From contig CALXJO010000071.1 of the NCBI GenBank assembly GCA_944388645.1, positions 1-5,569 on the forward strand: a stretch of 5,569 bases of DNA, given 5' to 3'. Below are positions 1-5,569 of the stretch, one piece after another; within the stretch, counting starts at the first letter, position 1; each line of letters begins with the position of its first letter. A program made the position numbers and the translations under genes. The DNA comes from an uncultured Clostridia bacterium. Its GTDB lineage: Bacteria > Bacillota > Clostridia > TANB77 > CAG-508. The notes below the pieces were generated by a model. That model ran no database searches. It worked only from the letters and a program-made list of their open reading frames with translations, and had not been told where the DNA came from.

Positions 1-166
1 CATATGATATTCCTAAAACATGTATAAATTCTTTTTCGCTCATTTCTTCTTTATAAGGTTCATAAATTGCCAAAAATTCACTATAGGTTATGTGTTTATT
101 TGCATAACCCTTTGCTATTAATTCTTCTCTTATTTCATTATATCTTTCTTCAAAATTATATGGCAA
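1..166 (-). CDS. Hypothetical protein, N-terminal part (runs off left edge)
   Basis: This open frame starts at a TTG (166-164) and stays open to the window edge, giving 55 residues. The start is supported by a perfect AAGGAG eight bases upstream and by a good promoter further up. No in-frame ATG occurs until about codon 42. The peptide is rich in Glu, Lys and Tyr and has no signal peptide or membrane segment, so it is probably cytoplasmic. Residues 42-54 (MSEKEFIHVLGIS) have the spacing of a first helix and turn of a helix-turn-helix ('EF..xLGIS'), so a DNA-binding or repeat-containing protein is possible. That is inference from a short motif. I do not recognise the family. It sits after the terminator of the kinase gene and has its own promoter, so it is a separate transcription unit from the ABC/two-component module. 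Confidence 0.6.
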   Translation of the reverse strand, partial: MPYNFEERYNEIREELIAKGYANKHITYSEFLAIYEPYKEEMSEKEFIHVLGISY

Positions 167-174
167 TTTGCTTA

Positions 175-180
175 CTCCTT
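175..180 (-). promoter_or_regulatory. Ribosome binding site that fixes a TTG start
   Basis: The minus strand reads AAGGAG at 180-175, followed by eight bases and then TTG at 166-164. The near-consensus SD at ideal spacing is the main reason to accept a non-ATG start for the partial gene at 1-166. Confidence 0.65.
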
Positions 181-200
181 AAAATACACTATTAGCCAAA

Positions 201-229
201 ATTATACCATTTTTCAGCAAGAAAAACAA
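201..229 (-). promoter_or_regulatory. Sigma-A-type promoter with extended -10
   Basis: On the minus strand a consensus TATAAT (206-201) is preceded by TGG, giving the extended -10 motif TGnTATAAT. A TTGTTT -35 element (229-224) lies exactly 17 bp upstream. Transcription would start near 194 and give a leader of about 30 nt carrying the AAGGAG site. It drives the partial gene at 1-166. The -35 box lies inside the 3' arm of the preceding terminator hairpin. Confidence 0.7.
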
Positions 230-245
230 GGCAAAAGCCCTGTTT
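219..245 (-). terminator. Rho-independent terminator of the kinase gene
   Basis: Read on the minus strand, AAACAGGGC (245-237), a TTTT loop (236-233) and GCCTTGTTT (232-224) form a nine-pair stem with one G-U pair. A T-rich tail (TTCTT, 223-219) follows. The stem begins on the base after the kinase stop codon (TAG, 248-246), so it closes the upstream transcription unit with no spacer. The forward-strand hairpin is followed by a poorer T tract, so I treat it as mainly one-directional. Confidence 0.75.
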
Positions 246-1460
246 CTATTGTTTTCTATATTTTATATTAAATGTTGTCCCTTTTCCTAACTCTGAATCC
301 ACTGTTATAAAACCATTATCTTTTTCTATAATTGTTTTTGCAAGTGAAAGTCCAATTCCTATACTATCTTTATCAGAATTCTTTCCTTTATAAAATCTTT
401 CAAAAATATGTTTTAAATCTTTTTGATCTATTCCGCTTCCTTCATCTTTTATAACAATTTCAGAATACATGTTATTCTCAGAATATAAAACATTTATCTT
501 TGTGTTATTATTTGAATGTTCAGCACAATTTTTTAAAATATTTGTAAGTGCTTCTACCTGCCACTTTAAATCACAAGTTGTTTTAGCATCTTCTTTACCT
601 TCTACAAGAATCTGAATATTTTTTAAATCACAAATACTTGCAACATTTTGTTTTGCTTCTTCTATTATATCTTCTAATTTTTCTTCATTTTCATTAAATG
701 TAATCGTATTGGCATCAAATTTAGATAATATTAATAAATTTTGTACTAAAAATTTAATATTTGCAATCTCTCTATAAATATCTTTTATAAATTCATTTCT
801 TGTCTGTAAATCCATATCAGGACTATCTAAAATATTATCTAACATTATTGTAATTGATGTTAATGGTGTTTTTAATTGATGTGATATATCTTCTAATGAA
901 TTTTTTAAGTTTATTTTATCTTTTGCTGAATTTTCTGCTTGTTCTTTTAGCATAACTGTTATTTTGTATAATTCATTTTTTAATACTGATAATTCATCTT
1001 CATTATTATCTTGTATGTCTAATGCATAATTTTTATTATTTATTTGCTCTATATAATTTGTTATTTCTTTTATCTTATTTTTCTGTCTTTTATTATAAAG
1101 AACAAAAACTATAATAATGATGATAGAAAAAATTAAAATTATACTTAGATTCATTATTACATTATTTCTATATAATAAATCATTTGTCAAGATTGCAGAA
1201 TCTTTAGAAATATCTATACCATATTGTGATAGTACATTTTCTTTACTTACATTTTCATCATTTAGCATAGAAATTATTTTATTTATATCTACATCTGGGT
1301 ATTGTTCCTGAATATTATTTACTATTTCATTTATAACAATATTTACATTTTTAGTATAATTCCTATATTGAATATAATTAATTATACTTATTGCAATTGT
1401 AAAAACTAGGATTGTTGTTATAATTATAATAATACAGTTTTTATAATTTAACTTTTTCAT
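246..1460 (-). CDS. Membrane sensor histidine kinase (HisKA/HATPase)
   Basis: This 404-residue protein is the sensor partner of the response regulator just upstream. Membrane segments are visible at about residues 8-30 and 102-123, flanking an extracytoplasmic loop of about 70 residues that is hydrophilic and contains a PDVD motif. A linker at about 124-180, ending in Glu/Lys-rich helix, looks like a degenerate HAMP plus coiled coil. The HisKA H-box DISHQLKTP puts the phospho-accepting His at 194. The ATPase domain has the N-box (N307, N311), the G1 box DEGSG (339-343), the F-box FERF (353-356) and the G2 box GIGLS (368-372). All catalytic motifs are intact and the length is normal for the family. 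The start ATG lies inside the regulator's last codons. A TAG directly upstream in frame rules out an earlier start. The only SD-like AAGGAG lies 15 nt away, so translation is probably coupled to the regulator. The loop is too long for a BceS-type intramembrane sensor. The ligand is unknown. Confidence 0.95.
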   Translation of the reverse strand: MKKLNYKNCIIIIITTILVFTIAISIINYIQYRNYTKNVNIVINEIVNNIQEQYPDVDINKIISMLNDENVSKENVLSQYGIDISKDSAILTNDLLYRNNVIMNLSIILIFSIIIIIVFVLYNKRQKNKIKEITNYIEQINNKNYALDIQDNNEDELSVLKNELYKITVMLKEQAENSAKDKINLKNSLEDISHQLKTPLTSITIMLDNILDSPDMDLQTRNEFIKDIYREIANIKFLVQNLLILSKFDANTITFNENEEKLEDIIEEAKQNVASICDLKNIQILVEGKEDAKTTCDLKWQVEALTNILKNCAEHSNNNTKINVLYSENNMYSEIVIKDEGSGIDQKDLKHIFERFYKGKNSDKDSIGIGLSLAKTIIEKDNGFITVDSELGKGTTFNIKYRKQ

Positions 1461-2103
1461 CTATTCTATAACCTACTCCTTTTACTGTTGTAATTATTGG
1501 GGTTTCTAACTTTTGTCTAATTCTTTTCATATATACTGTAACTGTATTATCATAAACATCATTTCCAGTCCAATCCCAAATTTTCTCTATTATATATTCT
1601 CTAGAAATTACCTTATTCAAATTCGTAAATAATAACATTAAAATTTTTAATTCTAGTGATGAAAAATTAATTTTCTTGTCATTCTTATATATGCACATTT
1701 TATCTATATCACATGTAATATCTTGTATTTTTATAATATTCTTCTTTTTATTTCTTAAAACAATTCTATTAATCCTTGCTAAAAGTTCTCTTGTAGAAAA
1801 TGGTTTTGTTATATAATCTTCTGCTCCAAGTTCTAAACCTTTTACAATATTATCTTCATCATCTTTTGCAGTTAAAAATATTGTGCTTATATCATACTTT
1901 TCTTTAATATACTTATATAAATCAAAACCATTACCATCTGGAAGTGTTATATCTAATATTATTAAATCTATTTTATCTTGATTTAATAAATCTTGTGCTT
2001 TTGTAATTGTTTCTGCATTTAATACCTCATACTTATTCTTCTCTAAACTATATGTTAATGCTTTAGATATATTTTTATTATCTTCTACAAGTAAAACCTT
2101 CAT
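1441..2103 (-). CDS. OmpR/PhoB-family response regulator
   Basis: This 220-residue cytoplasmic transcription factor is phosphorylated by the adjacent kinase. The receiver domain covers about residues 1-115. It has the acidic pocket E7/D8, phospho-acceptor D51 (in LDITLPD), T78 and K100 (in TKP), so the switch is complete. A winged-helix DNA-binding domain covers about 125-215, with the recognition helix near 185-200 (DNTVTVYMKRIRQKLE) and the wing ending KGVGYRI. I chose the ATG at 2103 because the protein then begins MKVLLVEDN, as receivers normally do, and AGAGGA lies five bases upstream. A longer frame to 2142 would add 13 unrelated residues. It overlaps the kinase by 20 nt. The likely target is the neighbouring transporter operon and perhaps its own promoter. 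That is inferred from context. Confidence 0.96.
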   Translation of the reverse strand: MKVLLVEDNKNISKALTYSLEKNKYEVLNAETITKAQDLLNQDKIDLIILDITLPDGNGFDLYKYIKEKYDISTIFLTAKDDEDNIVKGLELGAEDYITKPFSTRELLARINRIVLRNKKKNIIKIQDITCDIDKMCIYKNDKKINFSSLELKILMLLFTNLNKVISREYIIEKIWDWTGNDVYDNTVTVYMKRIRQKLETPIITTVKGVGYRIDEKVKL

Positions 2104-2108
2104 AACAT

Positions 2109-2114
2109 TCCTCT
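2109..2114 (-). promoter_or_regulatory. Ribosome binding site of the response regulator
   Basis: AGAGGA (2114-2109, minus strand) lies five bases before the ATG at 2103. It selects this start over an in-frame ATG at 2142 that has no comparable site. Confidence 0.6.
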
Positions 2115-2132
2115 TTTCACTTAAGTAAATAC

Positions 2133-2141
2133 ATTTTAACA
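2133..2141 (-). promoter_or_regulatory. Candidate extended -10 promoter for the two-component genes
   Basis: The minus strand reads TGT TAAAAT at 2141-2133. This matches the extended -10 motif TGnTATAAT with one mismatch. Transcription would begin near 2126, giving a leader of roughly 20-25 nt. I see no convincing -35 box, and in DNA this AT-rich a near match can arise by chance. If real, it would let the regulator and kinase be made independently of the transporter genes upstream. Confidence 0.35.
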
Positions 2142-2159
2142 TATTTATAACTTTTTAAC
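2134..2159 (-). promoter_or_regulatory. Three direct heptamers, possible response-regulator operator
   Basis: On the minus strand GTTAAAA (2159-2153), GTTATAA (2151-2145) and GTTAAAA (2140-2134) repeat in the same orientation. The last two start 11 bp apart, about one helical turn, which is the usual arrangement of OmpR-family binding half-sites. They overlap the candidate -10 of the regulator gene, which would fit autoregulation. AT-rich composition makes chance repeats likely, so this is weak. Confidence 0.25.
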
Positions 2160-2171
2160 TTAATATTAATT

Positions 2172-2273
2172 GAAAATTTATATATTTTTGTAGAATTTTT
2201 CGTCTCCGCGCAGTAATTTGGAGCGTAAGCTCCAGCAAGGAGCGATAAAATTTGAAAAAATATACAAATTTTC
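2172..2273. repeat. Long imperfect inverted repeat with GC-rich nested hairpin
   Basis: Positions 2172-2202 pair without gaps with 2273-2243. Of 31 positions, 25 are Watson-Crick, two are G-U and four are mismatches. With a one-base bulge at 2203 the stem continues through CTCC (2204-2207) and GGAG (2239-2242). Inside lies a perfect hairpin, TGGAGC (2219-2224) and GCTCCA (2229-2234), whose forward-strand loop GTAA is a GNRA tetraloop. An alternative hairpin pairs GCTCC (2229-2233) with GGAGC (2239-2243). The core 2201-2244 is 26/44 G+C inside very AT-rich DNA. It sits between the permease stop and the regulator gene. It may be a dispersed palindromic repeat (MITE- or REP-like), or an mRNA structure that limits read-through or protects the transporter mRNA end. 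No T tract follows the GC stem, so it is not a standard terminator. Confidence 0.7.
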
Positions 2274-2295
2274 TAAAATACAATATAAAAATTAA

Positions 2296-4890
2296 TTATA
2301 TATTTTCTTTCCTTATAGTATCTATTATGTTTTGCTTATTTATTTTTCCTATTGCAAATTTCATTATTATAAATACTATTACAAATACGAATAAAATTGA
2401 TATTAGTATTGCTTGCATTGGAATTTTAAAACCATAATCTAAACTTTGTGCAAATGCTTTATATATTGCAAATGATGCAATAAGTCCTAATACTATTCCA
2501 AAGATTAGAGCTTTTAGAGAGTAAAATAATGTTTCTAAATTAATCATTTTGTTAAATTCTTTTTTGGTCATTCCAATACTTTTAAGCATTGCAAATTCTC
2601 TTTGTCTTAAATCTATATTTGATGTTAATGTATTAAATATATTTGTTACTCCAATTAGTGTAATTATTCCAATAAATCCATATGCGAAAATATATACAAC
2701 AAGCCTTACAGAATCATAGAATCTAACTTCTGATGCAATATTTGTTACATACATGTTATCATATTTCTGAGAGCGTTTCGCTAAATCATCAGGTTCTTCT
2801 GAATTTGTTGTTAACATATTTGGCACAAAATTAAAATCGTTTCCATATTCATCTACATTTAGTACAATTACTGCACTGTAGAAATATGTTCCTTCTAATC
2901 CATCTGGGACAGTTTCTGTTATTTTAGAAATAGAGACATTAGATTCTTTATCTTCTACATTTCCAGAAATACTATCATTTGGCGAATATGTTAATAATCT
3001 ATTCTTAATTGTTTTGCCTTCTTTGTAAAGGCTGTAATAGTCTAATAATACTGCCTTATCTTTATTTTTATCGTAATCTACTCCAAGTTTTTCTAAATAT
3101 TCTTTAAAATCTTCTGAATTTAGTCCATAAATTTCTACAGGTATTTCGTTATTTTTATATAAATCATTCTCAATAAATACTGTTTTTCCAAATTCTGATA
3201 ATTTACTCATATCTGTTATTTTTAATATAGAATTTGTTTTATATAAAAGTGTATAATTTGAAAAATTTTCATCATTTAAAATTTGTTTTAATTCTTGCCC
3301 ATCACTTGATGTTGAAGAAAATTTAATATTATAATCATAATCTTTATAATATCCTCCCATTGCTTCAAATGCATAATTTATTAATGTAGATGATGCAATA
3401 AATACAAATACACTCATTGCAATAGATATTACAGTTGTTCTATATTTCTTTTTACTACGTTTTAAATTCTTATATGCAATTACTCCTCCAACACCAAATA
3501 TCTTTTTTATAATTTTTGGAGATTTTATTTTTTTAGACTTTATTTTAATATCATTTGAACTTTTAATTGCCTCGAGTGGAGTAATTTTTTTAGCTTTTCT
3601 TGTAGCAGACAAGCATGATAAATATACTGTAACTATTCCTAAAATTATACTAATTAATATTGGTAAAAGTGTAATTTTAAAGACTACAATATCTAATATT
3701 CCTGATAATGCTCCTCTTACTGCTATGCCTAAAATATACACTAAAAGTATTCCTACAAGTATTCCAACTGGAATTCCAATTAAACTTAATATCATTCCTT
3801 CTTGTATTACGCTTTTCTTAATTTGCTTTTTAGTTGCCCCAATACTTGATAACATTCCATACATTTTTATTTTTTCTGTTAAAGAAATAGAAAATGTATT
3901 TTTTATGCAATAAACACTTGTAAGAATAATAATTGCAATTACTATTATTGCTACAGCAATCATCATATTCAAGCTAGAATCTCCTAAATTTGTATTAAAT
4001 GATTCCCATTTTAAAAGTTCGTAGTTTATAGAATATCTATATTCACTTATTTCGCCCGAGTTTAAGTTTATTCTTAATATCTCATCTATAGATGTTTCGC
4101 TATCTAATGGATTTTTAAATGCTATATATGCATTTGTCTCTCCTTCATCTAATCCATTTGTTACACAAGCATAGCCTGCATCATACATAAACGAAATTGG
4201 CTTTATTGGTTGCTCATTTTCAGACATTATTCCAACTATTGTAAATTCTTTTGTAAAATTTACTTTTATTTCTTCTTTGCGTTCCACATCTGTTTCTTTA
4301 GTACTATCTTCAGGCATTTCAGATAATATTAGGTCTACATTTTCTGGCTCATTCATAAGCTCTGCTGGTTCAAATTCATAACCAGATGATAACATTCTAT
4401 CTCCAATATATCTATCACCTATATTAAATGTAATTGTGTCTCCTATTTTTAAATCTACTTGTGCATCATCTATTATACTTTTGCTAATTGCAATTTCATT
4501 GTTGTTTTGAGGGTAAGTTCCTTCTACAAGCTCTAATTCCATATTGTTAAAGCTCTTTTCATCTAAAGAATATAAATGAATATATGGTCTGTTTTCGTTT
4601 TGACTATTTTCTAATTTAGCATAGCCCACATCATTTATTATATTTAAATCTTTTATATCTCTGTTATTCTCAAGTTTTTCAATATCTTCTTTTTTTATGT
4701 TAGATAATTTTAAATGCCAATAACCTGTGTTTGAAGATGCTGTTTGTATAAGTGATTGTCTTAGGCTCGTAGCCATTCCTGCTACCGCACAGATAAGTGC
4801 AACTGATAAAATTATTCCTACTAGAGTTCCAATAGTTCTTTTTTTATTAAGTTTTAGATTTTTAATTGTTATTTTGGTTAAAACTTGCAT
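2296..4890 (-). CDS. ABC transporter permease, duplicated FtsX/MacB type
   Basis: This 864-residue integral membrane protein (numbered from the ATG at 4890) is the membrane partner of the overlapping ATPase. It consists of two FtsX-like halves. Half one has a membrane segment at about 20-42, an extracytoplasmic domain at about 43-305, and segments at about 308-329, 366-392 and 404-428. Half two has a segment at about 484-507, an extracytoplasmic domain at about 508-727, and segments at about 728-754, 788-812 and 823-846. Each half carries the same cytoplasmic motif after its second segment, MLSSIGATKKQ (346-356) and MLKSIGMTKKE (768-778), where the ATPase is expected to dock. Half one ends in the typical KAKKITPLEAIKSS. 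This is the plan of MacB/LolCE-type mechanotransmission transporters with both permeases in one chain. A role with peptides, lipids or envelope stress is inferred. It differs from BceB, which is near 650 residues with one large loop. An in-frame ATG at 4905 lies within or before the SD, so 4890 or 4893 is more likely. Confidence 0.93.
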   Translation of the reverse strand: MQVLTKITIKNLKLNKKRTIGTLVGIILSVALICAVAGMATSLRQSLIQTASSNTGYWHLKLSNIKKEDIEKLENNRDIKDLNIINDVGYAKLENSQNENRPYIHLYSLDEKSFNNMELELVEGTYPQNNNEIAISKSIIDDAQVDLKIGDTITFNIGDRYIGDRMLSSGYEFEPAELMNEPENVDLILSEMPEDSTKETDVERKEEIKVNFTKEFTIVGIMSENEQPIKPISFMYDAGYACVTNGLDEGETNAYIAFKNPLDSETSIDEILRINLNSGEISEYRYSINYELLKWESFNTNLGDSSLNMMIAVAIIVIAIIILTSVYCIKNTFSISLTEKIKMYGMLSSIGATKKQIKKSVIQEGMILSLIGIPVGILVGILLVYILGIAVRGALSGILDIVVFKITLLPILISIILGIVTVYLSCLSATRKAKKITPLEAIKSSNDIKIKSKKIKSPKIIKKIFGVGGVIAYKNLKRSKKKYRTTVISIAMSVFVFIASSTLINYAFEAMGGYYKDYDYNIKFSSTSSDGQELKQILNDENFSNYTLLYKTNSILKITDMSKLSEFGKTVFIENDLYKNNEIPVEIYGLNSEDFKEYLEKLGVDYDKNKDKAVLLDYYSLYKEGKTIKNRLLTYSPNDSISGNVEDKESNVSISKITETVPDGLEGTYFYSAVIVLNVDEYGNDFNFVPNMLTTNSEEPDDLAKRSQKYDNMYVTNIASEVRFYDSVRLVVYIFAYGFIGIITLIGVTNIFNTLTSNIDLRQREFAMLKSIGMTKKEFNKMINLETLFYSLKALIFGIVLGLIASFAIYKAFAQSLDYGFKIPMQAILISILFVFVIVFIIMKFAIGKINKQNIIDTIRKENI

Positions 4891-5569
4891 CATTTGCCCC
4901 CTCATCTTTAATTATTTTTCCATCTTCTATTTTTATAATTCTATCAGCAATTTTAGCAATTTCAATATTATGTGTAATCATTATAATAGTTTGATTATAT
5001 TCTTTGTTAGATCTTTTTAATAAATTCACTATTTTTTCACCTGCTTTTGAGTCTAAATTTCCTGTTGGCTCATCTGCAAGTATTATACTTGGACTGTTTA
5101 TTAATGCTCTTCCAATTGCTACTCTTTGTTGTTGCCCACCTGATAATTCATTTGGAAGATGATTTTTTCTTTCTTCTAGTCCTAATGTTTTTAATAATTC
5201 ATTTAATTTTTGCCTATTTACTTTTTTACCATCTAAATCGCATGGTAGTGTAATATTTTCTTCTACATTTAAAATTGGTATTAAATTATAAAATTGATAA
5301 ATTAATCCCACTTGTCTTCTTCTAAATATAGCTAGATTGTCATCATTCATCTGGTAAATGTCTTTTCCATCTATGAAAACCTTACCAGATGTTGGTCTAT
5401 CTACTCCTCCTATTAGATGAAGGAGAGTTGATTTACCACTTCCGCTTGCTCCTACTATTGCTATAAATTCACCTTTTTGTACAGAGAAAGATATGTTCTC
5501 TATTGCCACAACTTTAGAGTCTCCTTTTCCATATACTTTACTTAAATTTTCTACTCTTAATATCTCCAT
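4862..5569 (-). CDS. ABC transporter ATP-binding protein (LolD/MacB family)
   Basis: This 235-residue cytoplasmic ATPase powers the permease encoded immediately downstream. All nucleotide-binding motifs are present: Walker A GASGSGKST (40-48, K46), Q-loop Q92 in YQFYNL, signature LSGGQQQRV (142-150), Walker B ILADEP with D166 and catalytic E167, D-loop NLD (171-173) and H-loop H200. The phrases 'GGVDRPTSGKV' and 'LADEPTGNLDS' are typical of the LolD/MacB/FtsE group that works with FtsX-type permeases. The length is normal for the family. The start ATG occupies the last three bases of the window. The beginning MEILRVENLSKVYG is a usual N-terminus, so the gene is probably complete, but its SD and promoter lie outside. 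Its 3' end overlaps the permease by about 29 nt, which implies translational coupling. The Asn-rich C-terminal tail carries no recognised motif. Confidence 0.95.
   Translation of the reverse strand: MEILRVENLSKVYGKGDSKVVAIENISFSVQKGEFIAIVGASGSGKSTLLHLIGGVDRPTSGKVFIDGKDIYQMNDDNLAIFRRRQVGLIYQFYNLIPILNVEENITLPCDLDGKKVNRQKLNELLKTLGLEERKNHLPNELSGGQQQRVAIGRALINSPSIILADEPTGNLDSKAGEKIVNLLKRSNKEYNQTIIMITHNIEIAKIADRIIKIEDGKIIKDEGANDASFNQNNN
4897..4903 (-). promoter_or_regulatory. Ribosome binding site of the permease, inside the ATPase gene
   Basis: The minus strand reads GAGGGGG at 4903-4897, followed by CAA and two tandem ATGs (4893 and 4890). Spacing is three bases to the first and six to the second, so the second is slightly preferred. 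The alternative ATG at 4905 overlaps this site and has no good SD of its own. Confidence 0.6.

Noticed and set aside
2201..2244. GC-rich hairpin as a rho-independent terminator after the permease
   Set aside because: On the minus strand neither GC stem is followed directly by a run of T. The downstream bases are AAATT or GAAAAATT, so the standard signature is missing.
2252..2437. Plus-strand frame with a TTG start, AAGGAG nine bases upstream and a hydrophobic 61-residue product, resembling a small toxin-like peptide
   Set aside because: It lies almost wholly antisense to the last membrane segment of the permease, and antisense of a membrane helix often looks hydrophobic. The AAGGAG comes from the palindrome core. 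No plus-strand promoter or terminator supports it.
2296..4890. Calling the permease BceB, or giving bce, vra or mac gene symbols to the module
   Set aside because: The 1+3/1+3 membrane pattern, the 864-residue length and two large outer domains do not match BceB/VraG. MacB itself is an ATPase-permease fusion, and here the ATPase is separate. No symbol is justified.
4891..4905. ATG at 4905 as the permease start (five extra residues, MRGQM)
   Set aside because: That ATG overlaps the GAGGGGG site that serves the ATGs at 4893/4890 and has no good SD of its own. The difference is only five codons, so it is not fully excluded.
4727..5253. Plus-strand frames of 97 and 68 residues opposite the ATPase and the permease start
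   Set aside because: Both are antisense to well-supported conserved genes, show no SD-led start, and have low-complexity hydrophobic products typical of shadow frames.
1..5569. CRISPR arrays, tRNA or rRNA genes, insertion sequences
   Set aside because: Reading both strands I saw no regularly spaced repeats, no cloverleaf with TTCRA arm, no rRNA-like GC-rich block and no transposase frame. The single palindrome at 2172-2273 is not a spaced array.

Overview
The window is very AT-rich (roughly a quarter G+C by eye). Stops are TAA/TAG, Shine-Dalgarno (SD) sequences are purine-rich, and codons are biased towards A/T. With the gene types seen, this points to a low-GC Bacillota genome, most likely Clostridia. 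No gene names a species. Every gene I can support lies on the minus strand, so transcription runs from high to low coordinates.

Layout in transcription order: (1) an ABC transporter ATPase (5569-4862) whose start codon is at the window edge, so its promoter is not visible; (2) a large duplicated FtsX/MacB-type permease (4890-2296) that overlaps the ATPase; (3) a 192-bp gap holding a long imperfect palindrome with a GC-rich centre, then a candidate promoter; (4) an OmpR-family response regulator (2103-1441); (5) a membrane sensor histidine kinase (1460-246) overlapping the regulator by 20 nt; (6) a rho-independent terminator directly at the kinase stop codon; (7) a strong promoter built partly into that terminator; (8) the first 55 codons of an unrecognised gene that runs off the left edge.

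Genes 1, 2, 4 and 5 look like one functional module. The two-component system probably senses an envelope stress or an extracellular peptide or lipid and controls the neighbouring transporter. The permease has eight predicted membrane segments in a 1+3 / 1+3 pattern with two large extracytoplasmic domains. This is the architecture of MacB/LolCE-type mechanotransmission transporters fused into one chain, not that of the BceB bacitracin transporters. The kinase also has a loop of about 70 residues outside the membrane, unlike the near-loopless BceS kinases. The substrate cannot be read from the sequence.

The least ordinary feature is the 102-bp inverted repeat between the transporter genes and the regulator genes. 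Its arms are AT-rich, its core is about 59% G+C, and it has a nested hairpin at the tip. It may be a dispersed palindromic element or an RNA structure that separates expression of the two halves of the module.
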